Source of the DNA: Marvania coccoides
Lineage: Eukaryota > Chlorophyta > Trebouxiophyceae > Chlorellales > Chlorellaceae
Assembly (NCBI GenBank): GCA_963854735.1
Contig: OY978098.1
Span: 2,306,001 to 2,370,000, forward strand
Direction: 5' to 3'
DNA: 64,000 nt
Position 1 is the stretch's first letter; every line of letters starts with the position of its first letter. The notes beneath the pieces were generated by a model. The model saw nothing but the letters and a program-made list of their open reading frames with translations. It did no database searches and had not been told where the DNA came from. The position numbers and the translations under genes were made by a program. This document shows positions 21,101 through 33,100 of this stretch, in pieces.

Positions 21101-24100
21101 GTAGGCTGCCAAGCTCAGCTGCAGCGCTGTTCTCCGCCGGCAAATTGAAGGCGGAGGCAGGCAGCACTGCCGCTTGAACGGAATTCAGCATGGAGATTTC
21201 GTTGGTAGAGAGGTGGAGCGAGGCTTGGAGGGCAGGCACGCGCAGGAGACCAGGGCCTGGGGCCACTGCGCGAGAGCTGGCAAGCGTCGCAATGCAGGCA
21301 GCGGGCTGAGAAGTTCGGAGCATGGCCATAGGTGCCCACTGCAAAAAGATGGAAGGTTTGCGTTGGAAAAACACGTTTGATTTGAGCTTTAACAATAAAT
21401 CGATATACTGGCTTACCTTGGAACGCAGGAAAATTGGCACTTTTGTCGTGGCTCGGACAGAGCTAAACTCGGCTTTGAAAAGCTCACTGTCGCCATCGAC
21501 AACAGTGATTGAGCCATCAGGCAGCATGCTGCACCCGATGGTGTGCGTCAGCTGCTGCTCTGAGGACAGCGCCATGACAGATGGCATCGTAGCGTTCGTC
21601 AGCACAGCAGCGCGGCCTGAGGCGGCGGGAGCGCTGCCCAGGCACGCTGTGCTCGCAGCTGCAGCGAATTCAAAGAACGCTGCTGGCGGCAGGCAGCTGG
21701 TTCCGAAGGCTTGGAGGTCCCAAAGGAACGACAGCGCTGCTGCAGAAAGGCTGCAAGAGAAATGGATAGTGGCCGGAGAGGGGAGAACACCGCTCAGCAT
21801 AGGGTGCGTGTTCGGCAGGGAGTACATCCTGCTCCTGCTCCACGCGGCTGCGGTATTCTTTGAAGACAGCTCCAGGGTTTCTCTTGGGGCAGCCATGATT
21901 ACGTGCGCATTCACGCCGCTCATGCCAAAAGAGCTGGTTCCGGTCATCAAGTGGGCAGCCCCCAGCAGGTGGGGAGCGGGGGCTGCCTGGCGGGGCACCA
22001 CAGCGCCTCGCTCAGCGCCGTCGCGCTGCTTTGCCCAGTCTGCCATCGCTGAGGTGACATGGGGGTTGAGGTTGCGCAAGTGCATGATTGCGGGAAGCTG
22101 CGCGCTACGCAAGGGCGACATTGCCGCCAGCAGCCCTGTGAGTCCAGCCGTTCCTTCAGTGTGACCAAAGCATGATTTGTTGGAAACCAACGCCAGCGCA
22201 GAGCCCTCGTAGCCCTGGGGGAAGGCCTGAGCGAGCGCCCCCACCTCAATGGGGTCCCCTAGGGTCGTGCCTGTGCCGTGAATCGACAGCACAGCCAACT
22301 GGCTCGGGTGAATGTCTCTGCCAGCAGCCAGCGCCGATCGCACCAGCGCAGACTGAGCTGGGCCGTTAGGAGCGGTGAGACCACTGCTGCGGCCGGCTTG
22401 ATTCACAGCAGAAGACCGCATAATGGCGACCGCCGGGCCTGCGCCTTCTCCCTCCCGCGCGAGCACAGCCACAGCAAAGCCTTCTCCTCGGCCGTAGCCA
22501 TCGGCCGAATCGTCAAAAGTTTTGCAGCGCCCCATGGGGGACAGCGCCTTGAGCTGGCAGATGGCTCCGGTGGTCTCAGCGAGCAGCATGATGTTGGTGC
22601 CACCAGTGACTGCAGCGGCGCATTCGCTGGAGTGCAGCGCCTTGTGCGCGAGATGCGTGCCCACCAGCGAAGATGAGCACGCTGTGTCCGTGCTGATGCA
22701 TGGGCCTGAAAAGAGAAACCGTTTTATAATGAGTTCAAATGAGCTAATATAATGAAATTAATAACGAGCACAGAATTACAAAGCTGCTAAATCTTATGAG
22801 AATTAGCTCACCAGAGAAGCCAAAGGTGAAGGACAGGCGGCCCACCATGTAGGGCGCTCCGTTCCCGATGATAGCTTGCGGCGAGAACTTCGCAGAGGTT
22901 GACCCAACGATGTTCAGGTGCTCATGGTACATGCAGCCTACATACACTCCAACAGGCAGCCCCACACCACTGGAAGTGCGCTGCGCCTGCATAGCACCCG
23001 CCAGCCCTGCTGTAGACCATGCGTGGGAGGTCTCTTCCATCAAAATCCGAATCTGCGGGTCCATCGCGGTGGCCTCGGCAGCGGACAAATTGAAGGCTGA
23101 GGAGTCAAACGCGTACACTTCTGAGCAGAAGGCAGCGAAGCGAGCATAGAACCGCGTGCTTTCAGCGTTGGTGTCTGCGGGAGCGTAGACGCGGTCCATG
23201 TCCCAGCGATCGAAAGGAATGACCGCCTGAAGATCGGCCGAGGTGGAAAGCGTGGACCAAAAAGCTGCACCGCTGTCCCCTCCCTCAGTGCCTAGCCCAG
23301 GATAGCGGCATGACACGGCAGAAATCACGGTATTTGCCATTTGTTGGGTGAAGTTCTCGATGGCGAGATGAGAGGCAGTGTGCTGCCACGCGGACGAGGG
23401 GAGGGCAAGGGCGGAGGAGGAGACTCCCAGGTGGTGCTGAACGAGGTTTTCAGCCATGGAGGCGACCGTCGGGAAATCGAAAGAGAAGGTGGAAGGGAGG
23501 GCGACAGAGAAAGCACCAGCAACGTTATTGCGCAGCTCGACAGCGCCCAGGGAGTCGAGCCCAGCCTCCATGAGTGGCCGGTCTGGCGTCACCTCGGTGC
23601 CGAGCAGCTGTGAAACAATGCTCAAGAGCTCTTGCTGCACTTCTTCGACCCTGCCAACCGATGCCGTGCTGGCAGCACCAAAATCTTCAGAAGCAGCAGC
23701 AGCGGAGGTCGAAGGCTGGCCTGACAGCGACTTCAAATACGTGGAAAGTGCGGTAACGGTGGGGTGGTTGAAGGTCAGCGTGGATGGCAGCTCGATGCCC
23801 ACTTTGCTCTGCAGCATGTTTTTGAGCTCCACCGCCCCTGCAGATTAAAAATGAGCGATTTAAAATTATATTAGAACAAGATTTATATTTTATATTATTT
23901 TTAAATAATTTCATGGAGTGTGCTGCTATAGAAAAAACACTTCACTTATTTAAAAAATAAAAACTTACCCAACGAATCCAGGCCGGCCTCCATGAGGGGC
24001 TGGTCAGCACCAACTGAGTGACCCAGCAGCCCAGACACAGCCTCTTCCACCAATGTTTCAAAGTCGTCCTGCGGCGCAGATGCCGCAGGAGCAGGCAGCG

Positions 24101-27100
24101 CAGCCATGGACGCAGCTGCAGGCGGGCTTCTCGCCCGCGCATCAACTCTGAGAGTAATAGCAGGCTTACCCGCCTTCTTCTGCGATGCAAACTCTTCAAA
24201 AATGGGGGGCACGTGCGCCAGCCTGTTGAGCAGCTGCTTCCAGGCGATGCCAGCACCGATGAGCGAAGCACCGACGCTCATCGACATATTCAGCAAGGAC
24301 TGCAGCATGCTGATCCCGGTCTTAGCGGTGAATGCGCCTAACCCTATGCGCTGGAAGCGCTGCATGATTGACGGGTCGTTCAGCGCCATGCCGCTGGCCC
24401 AGGGTCCCCACATAACTGACGTTGTCGGAAGACCGCTGTTGAGCCCGTGCTGCGCCTGCGCATCCAAGGCGGCGTTAGCGGCGGCGTAATTGCTCTGCCC
24501 CGGAGTGCCCAGCTCAGCAGACAGCGATGAGCAGTACACCGAGCGCGCCACAGGATGAAGGCTGGAAGAAGCGCGCAGGCGAGCAGCGCCCACAACCTTG
24601 GTGGCGTAGACTGATCCCAGGGACTTGGCGGTCTGGCGGGCCAAAATCCCGTCCTTCAGCACCGCGCTGGCGTGGAAAACGACGCCGAAAGGAGCAGACG
24701 GCTCCCTGTGAAGGGGGCTGTCGAAATCTTCAGCAGACAAAATGTCGCATGAGGCGATAGTGACCGCTGCCTCCATTCCGGAAGAGCTGTTATTCAGCAG
24801 AAAATCGTCGTGGCTGCGCCCGGTACGGCCCAGTAGCGCCACGCTGCGCACGCCGAGGGTCTGCGCTGCCCACAGCCCCACCAGCTTGCCAACGTCTCCC
24901 ACGCCGCCGGTAACCATCCAAGCTCCGCGATTACACTCCATTTTGGAGCCAGCTGGAGTTGAAAGAGGAGCAGGCACTGGAACCATTCTCGGCCAAACAA
25001 CTTTCCCCTGCCCGCATATTGTGCCAAAAACGTCGGCGGCGACGGGCGGAAGCAGACCTTGGACGTCGCTGCCATTGTTAATTGCCTGGGCAAACCTCTG
25101 GGAGTGGTGCTCCTGGGCGGCCACCTTGAGGAGGCCCACAGCTGCAGCGTGGCCGTAAGGAGCGGCGTCCGGCAAGCCTGGCTCCAATTTCTGGGTGTGG
25201 AGAGTCACAGGTGGGGCTCTGAAAGCTGTGGTGGCCACTTGCAGCAGTTGGAGGCTACTCTTCACCCCGCCGCTGGCCATATCTGCCGGTTCCAGCGGGA
25301 TCTCGGCTCTCGCCACTTCCCCGATTTGCCAAGTAATATGGTCAGTTTTTGCGCTCCATTTGCTCGCGATGGATCCCAAAGCCGCTTCTCCCACCTGCCA
25401 TTCGATAGCGTAGATCGCTGGTACGGGAGCGGCGGACGCTGCAGCAGCTGCTGGCTGCCCGGAGGAATGCATGGGCTTCACCTGCATGCTGCTGATCTCT
25501 GCAACACCGCGGCCTCCAGAAACAAGATTGTAGCCGCAGAAGATGGAGCCGTCCGTCTCGCTGCGCCCTTGGAGGGTGGCAACTGCTGAGAGGGTGCGCT
25601 GGGAAGCAGACGAATTTGCCACCGGTCCGCAGTAGGCAGCCATTCCCACAGGCACTCGGGTGACGTCAGCAGGTCCTCGCTGGAATGCGGACCCAGCTTG
25701 CGTGGCGCAGTCCAGTTCTGCCGGGTGCACGTTGTACTGTAGGCCCTGGGCGCCTTGTGCTCCGCTCTCAACTCTAGCAACAGCTGAAGGCTTCAACAGG
25801 GTGGTGAACGCATTAATTGAATTCACCAGTACAGCCTTGATACTTTTCGAGGAGCTTCTGTTGGGCGCGGTTGCAGCAGAGGCATGAGAAGAAGCCACGA
25901 CGCTGATGCTGCTCGCCAGGTGCGTCTGCGCTGCAAAGGCATTTGCCGCAATGCTGGAGAGAGTTATATTTCCAGCGGCCATATCCACGCTAATTTTCAC
26001 CAGCTTTCCACCTCCCAGCGCTGCTTGGGAAGAAAGAATTAGCGGAGAGGCGATGGAAACGCCGACCAGCGCCGCCCGCTGGGCTCCAACCAGCAGCGTA
26101 ACTGCAGAGTGAGAAGTCTCCACCATGGATGCGCCCGGCAGCAGCGCCTTTCCGTTGACCTGGTGGTCCAAAAGGTAGGCTGAAGCCGCTGTGGACTTCA
26201 CTTGGAATACAGCTTTCTTTTGACCCAAAAGGGTGGCTGAGCTGTGCAAAAGGCCGTGAGGCTGCACGGAGAACCAGTGACGCCGCTGCTGCCACACCCT
26301 TGGTGCCCATTCAGCGACAGCAACCTCAACAGAGGACGGCTGTGAGAGCAAGGCATGCGCGTTTGTGCCCTGGAACGCAAAAGCGCTGGCTCCGACAACT
26401 GCGCCTCGCTCTGCGCTTGGTCCAGCCTGGCGCACAGGCGTCGCTGAACCGCCAGCTTTGCCCCCGCTTTGCAGCAGCGTCGCCACCATCGGGTTAATGC
26501 TGTGCAGGTGAGAGACGGAGTGGCTGATTCTATGCCGCAGCGAGTGCATAGCGTGCACCAGCCCCACCAAGCCGGCCACGGGTTCAGCATGGCCCACGCG
26601 CGATTTTGCCGCCTCAAGCTGCAGCGGCACCCCGCGAGCGCCAGGGAGGACCGCCAGCGCGGCGCCGACCTCGATGGGGTCGCCAAGCGCGGTTCCCGTG
26701 CCGTGCATGTGTAGAGCTTCCACGTCTGAGGCCAGCAGCCCCGCGTTTGCAAGGGCGGCAGTGATAACCGCCTGCTGCGCTGGGCCATTGGGCGCAGTGA
26801 GGGAGGAGGAGCGGCCGTCCTGGTTGACAGCGGTGGCGCGAAGCACGACGTCGTATCCATATATTTCTAGGGTGTCTTCGGGGCGCTGCATCGTGAGTGC
26901 CAACACAATGCAAGCTTCCGATCGAACGTAGCCGTCTGCGGCAGCATCCAGCGCTTTGCACCGCCCGTCAGAGGTCAGCATGCCTGCGGCTTGGGCAGCT
27001 GCAGAGGTGGACTGCGACAGAAGCAGGTTCACGCCACCAGCCAGGGCGGAAGCGCTGCCGGTGCTGCGGAGGAAGCCAGCTGCAGAGTGAGTGGCCACCA

Positions 27101-30100
27101 TGGCGGAGGAGCAGGCGGTGTCCAAGCTGACTGCGGGGCCCTTGAAGCCGTAGTTGAAGGAGATCCTGCCGGCAGCCACGCTGAAGCTGCTGGAGGTGGC
27201 TGCGAAAGGCCCAATGGAGGGGAGGTGAGGCGCTGCCTGGGCGCTATACTCCATCTGCTGGATGCCAATATAAACTCCAGTGCTGGGAGCCAAGGGCTCT
27301 GCACGTCTCACTGCTTCCCAGGAGGTTTCCATAAGCAGGCGGTGCTGGGGATCCATGAGGTCTGCCTCAGCGCCGGTGATGCCAAAGGCAGAGGCGTCAA
27401 AGGCATCGATTGAGCGCATGAAGCCGCCAAATCGAACCCTCGTGATGTAGTTTCCGTTCTGCAAATACTAATGATTCTTTTAGATTTAAAATAACACCAT
27501 ACTGAGATTATAGTATGCAAGAACACGATCACTGGGCCACCACTTTTAAGGGCACTCCGCGCTTTTCCGAGCGTTTCGGCACGTTTCGCCGCATTTAATC
27601 AATGCATGGGATCATTAATGTTAGCTTTATGCTTCAGGCAACTTGAATTGCAGTCTAAACTTTAAATATGGCATCGATGTCCATCGACCCGATCCAGATG
27701 CGGCAAATGGAGGCCATGGGGACACGTGATTATTGTTCAGTGAAGGCCAAGGAATTATTTAAGATGGAGCAGGGCTCAGAACAGTGGCATGATGAGCGGC
27801 AACTGCGAGTTACAGCCAGCAGAATTGCGGTCATCGCTGGGCTCGTTTCACACCCCTCTATCGAGGATGTTCTTCACGAAATATTTAACCCGCCTAAGGT
27901 TACCACGCACATGCAGCGGGGGATCGATCTGCAGCGCAGCATCGCTGACAATTACATCCTTGATCTTCAGGTAAGCTACTTACCTCCGTTTCTGAAGGCG
28001 ATTTCGCCCCATTTCACCTGGTTCTATCATCTAAATCGCAGAAGAGAAAGGGGGGCGTCTACAAGCTTCACGAAGTTGGCCTTCTCCTGCATCCAGACTA
28101 CCCGCACTTAAGCGCATCGATGGACTACTGGGTGGTGAACGAAGCCAGGTCTGAGGCCTTCATTTTAGAGGTTAAGGCCCCCTCAAGGGAACCTGATGAC
28201 CTCCCCAGGGCAGCAGAGTGTCAGGTCGTCATGCAGCTCGCGATTGCCGTGAGCTCTGAGCTCGTGGATTGGCTTGGCAGCCCTCCAAAAGCGGTGGTCG
28301 TGGCAGGCGTGGGCGACAATTTGGCGTTTTGGGACGTGCCTTGGGATGACCAATCGCAGGCTCTGTGGTTCGAACATCTGCTCCCGGCCGCCCACATATT
28401 TTATTTAGAAGGAGTGCTGCCCAAACTGTTGGAAAATGAGGAGCGTCGAGCTTGCGCGGTGGCGGCGGCAGCCCAACGAGCCCGTACGCCTCCACCTGAG
28501 CGTTGCCTCCCCCTTCCCGATGACTCTATTACGTTGATTACCCCGACTATGGCTGTAGGGAAGGTTGTGCAGCGCCTCAATTCAAATGACCAAGCGGTGA
28601 TTGTGGGGGTCGAAAGGAAAGGCATTGTGTTGGACAACAACAAGGTGGTGGACAACAAGAAGCGTAAGCGGCCCGCCAACCCCGAGAACTACGTGGTGCT
28701 GCCTCTCTCAGCCCATCTCTGCGTGGCCCCGTCCGCAACCGGGCAGCGGGTGATGGTGGTCGGCGGTCGTTACATCCGAAATCCGCCGCTGGAGGGCTTC
28801 GTGGAGAGCTGGGCCGCGCAATACTCTCAAATAAAGCTGGATGTGGGTGATGTGGTGGTTTCCGTGAAGAATTCGTACCTTCATGTCAACGAAAAAGGAG
28901 CGCAGCCGTTAAAACGCACCATCGAGCCGGTGCAGGATGTTGAATGTATAAAAATTCCCGCTGATAAATATGACGATTTTCTTTCGCAGCTGCTTGATGG
29001 CGGTCAGTTGGATCTTGTCCTGAAGGAGCCCCACTCACGAGCATCGAAGATTTCTCAACTTGAAAAATTTGTTTCAATGGCGGCAGAGCAAGAAAAAATT
29101 ACGGAAGACGAGGCTGCTCAAGCTTTGTGTAACCTTGAATTGTAAATGCGCCTCCCTGGAGATTTTTAATACGTATAATTTGAACACTATAATTTGAACT
29201 CTTTGCCGTTGTCCACCGGCACGTTGACACAATTTTTACTGCCAGACACTTGGCGCACCTCCTCGTGCGTGTAGATTCTTTATTTAAATTTTTATACTCC
29301 ATTCTGTATGGGTTTAAGCTCTAAATTGGAGCAAAGTACAGCGATTCTTGGCCTTCGTACTCTCATCAGTTGAACATTTTTGGGGGTGCGAAACAGTATT
29401 ATGACACCCTTTGCGCTGGACACAATTTTTTTTAGTATTATATTTGATAGCTCCGCAGGCTGTTGTAACTTGGCGCGATTGTTTTTGGAGTTTTCACATG
29501 CTTGTTGAGATCGGCAGTTCACACACTTTCAGCGTACAATTGCGAGCCGCCAACACTACGCCCACCGCTTCTTATTAATAAACATTATTTATAATGATTT
29601 CTTGAAGCTCGATTAAGGTCCCATTGGCACGCCTCGTGGAATTGTATGCACTCCTCCAATTTTATTGCACATACAGTTTACATCATTTTCCGGAGAGGAA
29701 ACACAGTGAATTCAATTCCAAAAATTCAAAAATAAATAAATAAAGCTATCAATGAGTAAAAAGTAGTGTAATTTAAAAATTATCGTCTCCCTCCGCCGCC
29801 TTGCCGCCTGCCGGAGACAAGTAGCCCCGCCTCTCGCACCCACGCGCGCCGGTTTTCGGCCTCCCAGCAGATTTCACGTGCGAGAACTCTGCTGTGACCT
29901 CCTCCTCTTCGCCGCGGCCTCCTCCGGCTGTGAAGTGGCCCTTGCTGCGCCCGCTCGTCCTCCCGGCGAAAAGCGGCCTCTCCACGCGGCGCCCCGCAGC
30001 CCGCGTCTGCTGCTTGCCCACCTGCACTTGTGTGGCCGCAAACTTCTGCTCCGCCTCTTTTATTTGCTGGAATGTGGCCTTCAGCGCCGGCAGGTGCGCT

Positions 30101-33100
30101 GCGGCAACATCCTCTGAAATGGAGGGGAGGGCAGCCATTATGCCTTGCACGGTGCGCTTTACCTCCATCCTCATTGGTCCCAGCTTCATCCTAGGCTGCG
30201 CCGTCTTCATCGCGGTCGTGAGCGCATCCAACTCTTTTTTCGCAGCGCCAAGAGAGATCAGCGGCTCCTTCTCCGGAGATGGGCCCATGCGAGCAGGCCG
30301 CGCAACCTCCACGATGTCAGGGGGCTCCTCTAGGTGCAGGATAGCCCCAACTTCCGGCAGGGAGGCGCCAGCGAGGAGGTGGGGGCACACGCGGGCGACA
30401 TCGTAGACGGGGCAGCTGCAAATGCCCTCCAACGCGCTGATGACAGCGCTGCCGTTGCCGGCGAGGTTGGGGGACAAGAAAAGCTTTTCACCCTCTTGGC
30501 TGCCGGGGAGATTGGTGAACTTCGCAGCGCCTGGATGAAAAAATGAAGTTTGAATTTGAAGCGATATTACTTGTCTTATTTGAATTCTTGATTATATATT
30601 CGTGAATGAAGGCAAAGAACCAGAAGAATTTATACAATTTTAACCTTGGAGAGAGCATTGTAGAGAATGAATGCCTTTTCTCACCAGATTTGTGCTTCTC
30701 AGCGCAAGCAGCTGCTATGGACTTCAGCAAATCTGAGGTGTAGGGGAACTTGTTGGCGGCGGCATGGAGGTGGTGGCACACACCGTCAGCACCGCAGTCA
30801 CACGACAAGTCGCCGATAACCGTGTCATGACTCTTAAAAGGGCACACCTTGTTGGCGCTGCGAACGCGGCACCGCCCTACCCCCGCATCCACCCGAGTCA
30901 CCCCGTTCGGCAGCTTTTCTACCCGCTCCACCCGCTTCGCATACGATTCGTCGGCCGCCTCTGCCCCAGTGCGCACCATGCCGGAGTGTTTGCGTAAGCG
31001 GTCGGCCAAGTAGTGTTGCATTGCCTTGAGAAGGAGCCGCACCACGTCGTCTACGCGCTTCCCCACCTTCTTTCCGCTGAAATGGTACTTGATCTTGTAC
31101 TGCGCGGACTCAGCGAGGTTGTTGGTGTTGCTCTGGAGGTCGTCCAGCCCACGGCGGCCGAACATTGCCCAGCGCACAGCACACGACTCCCACTCCGCCG
31201 CGTAGTAGCTGACCAAGGCTGGATAATTGCCAAGATCCCCGTCATCGGTCAAGCGCCGCTTGAAAGCCTCAGAGTTGGCCTTGAACTCCGCCTCTGAGGT
31301 GGACCGCATGACGCCCCGCAGCGCTGCGTAGATATTGAGCCGCAGGCCTTTCTTCTCCACGCCCTGCACGCCACTTTTGTGAGACTTGCAGAAGCGCTCG
31401 ATGGCCTGCATGGCGTGGAAGATGCAGAGCAGGAACTTGATGTCCAGCGCCTGACACGCCGCCATCTCTGCAGGAGACTTGTCGATCATGATGGAGTCGA
31501 ACTTGAAGTCCGCCGCCTGTAACGATAGATTGGACAATATTATGAATAAATTTCACAGTGATTAACTCAAAATAGTGAGGAAATTTGAAATAAATCAAAG
31601 GTATTGACGCTCGGTGATTTATAAATTGAACTGTCAAATTTACCTCAGCCACAATCTTCAAGAACTCCTCGTACGTAGCGGCCTCCTCGCTGTCCGCTAT
31701 GCAGAACGCCACCGGCACGGCGTTGGTGAACTCGTCCCGGACGACGATGGAGATGAGGGGGTAGCCGTACTTGATCATCCCATAGGTGGCGTCCATGAAG
31801 ACGAGGCGGCTCCCAAAGGTCTTCAGCATGCGGGTGAGGAAGGGGGTGGACAGGACCAGCATGAAGTGCTGCGTGATTTTCCCGTCGTCCATCACTTGGG
31901 GGCGGTACTTGAGCACGACGCCAGGGCTGCCGTGCTTCAGGCCGTCTACGAGATGCTGCAGGCTGAGGCTGTCGTTTCTGTTGGGGCGGAGCTCGTGCTG
32001 CACAGTTTTCTGGAGGTTTTGAAGCTCCCGCAGCGTGGGCAGCTGTCTCGAGTTGAAGTTGCCGTCGGAGCCGATGCCGAAGTTGAACTTCTCCTCCAGC
32101 ACCTGCAGCACCCTGAATGGGGTCATGCCGTACTTCAGCAGCTGCAGAAGGTATAGAAAAATAGTTATATATGGCGCTGACAAATTTCAAATTTCAAATA
32201 TCCGGTACCGGTAGCGCCTCCTCTTTCACGCGAGGGAGGATATTGCGGAGCCGTTGATCTAGCCCAGCTCCAGGCACGTGCCCAACGTGCCCATGCCTGT
32301 CGAAGATGTAGAGCTCGCCGGGGCGGTCCGCCCAACCCACCACCACGAGTTCCCAGGGGCAGCCGACCTTGGCGGTCGCTTTCTGTTCGCTCTCAGGACA
32401 ACGACTCTCAGTTTCCTTCTTCCCAAACTTGCAGCCGTGGACGATGTGGACCATTTTTTCCCCCCATGCACTTTTGGGGAGGTTACCGTACGGATAAGGC
32501 ATATTTCTGCGCTCGTGGATCTCCCAGTCAGGATTCTGACTGGCCAGGTCGCGTAAACCATGCGCACGGCCCACGAAGGAGTCCTGCGCAGTGCCGAAAA
32601 TCAGATCAAATGTTGAAAAGAGTCACAAAATTGAGACAACAATTGACACATTGCAATAAAATATAACTCGCAGTACATCACATATTGTATAATTTGAAAC
32701 TTACAGTGTTCCCTGGCTGGCTGTTGGTAGGACAGGTTTCCATCCTCGAGAGGGAAATGCTTCAACAATGGCCGAAAAAGTGGCTCACGCGTGCTGATTA
32801 TATCCACGGGTGGCATAAACAATCGGAATTACGCGCCAGAGAATGGTGTGGCAGGCTGAACCAAATAGGGTGGGTGTTCTTTGCAAGTTGATCACCTCTT
32901 TTTCCCAAAATGTGCGAAATTCAGAGGCTGCTTGCCTTGCAGAGGTTCAATAACATTATACGAATTGTTTAAGACGTGCGACGTCTTCTAAAACACGGTG
33001 TGGAGGCCAGAGCTTTCTTAAAAGTGGTGGCCCAGTGAGAGGCCCCGTGCTTATAGTATAGTGTTCGGCAAAATAAAACATCAATCATTATTACCGTTGT

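Larger units (their letters stand above)
27517..33050. mobile_element. Mutator-like (MULE) transposon carrying a transposase and a YqaJ-type nuclease
   Basis: This is a 5,534-bp element with 34-bp terminal inverted repeats at 27517-27550 and 33017-33050. The inner 22 bp are identical and the outer 12 match at 5 positions, both starting GCA. It is flanked on both sides by the same 9 bases, TTATAGTAT (27508-27516 and 33051-33059), the duplication length typical of Mutator elements. Inside are two convergent, intact genes: the nuclease (plus) and the transposase (minus, same strand as the host PKS). Both have small introns of their own. Open frames on both genes suggest recent or selected activity. 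Confidence 0.93.
27459..33094 (-). other. PKS intron 11, 5,636 bp, containing a transposon
   Basis: The donor is ACG|GTAATA at 33094 and the acceptor is TTTGCAG|AAC ending at 27459. Frame is kept (phase 0) and KS5 sequence continues across it. Removing the element (5,534 bp) and one 9-bp duplication leaves 93 bp, which is in the range of the other PKS introns (about 76-131 bp). Confidence 0.9.

Noticed and set aside
27531..33036. A shorter element ending at the CACTGGG core (CACTA-like ends)
   Set aside because: No target duplication abuts that core, while a perfect 9-bp duplication sits exactly 12 bp outside it on both sides, and the transposase is MULE type.
27517..33050. Integrated virus or phage-like island because of the YqaJ-type gene
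   Set aside because: There is no capsid, polymerase or packaging gene, and the ends are those of a Mutator transposon with a 9-bp duplication.
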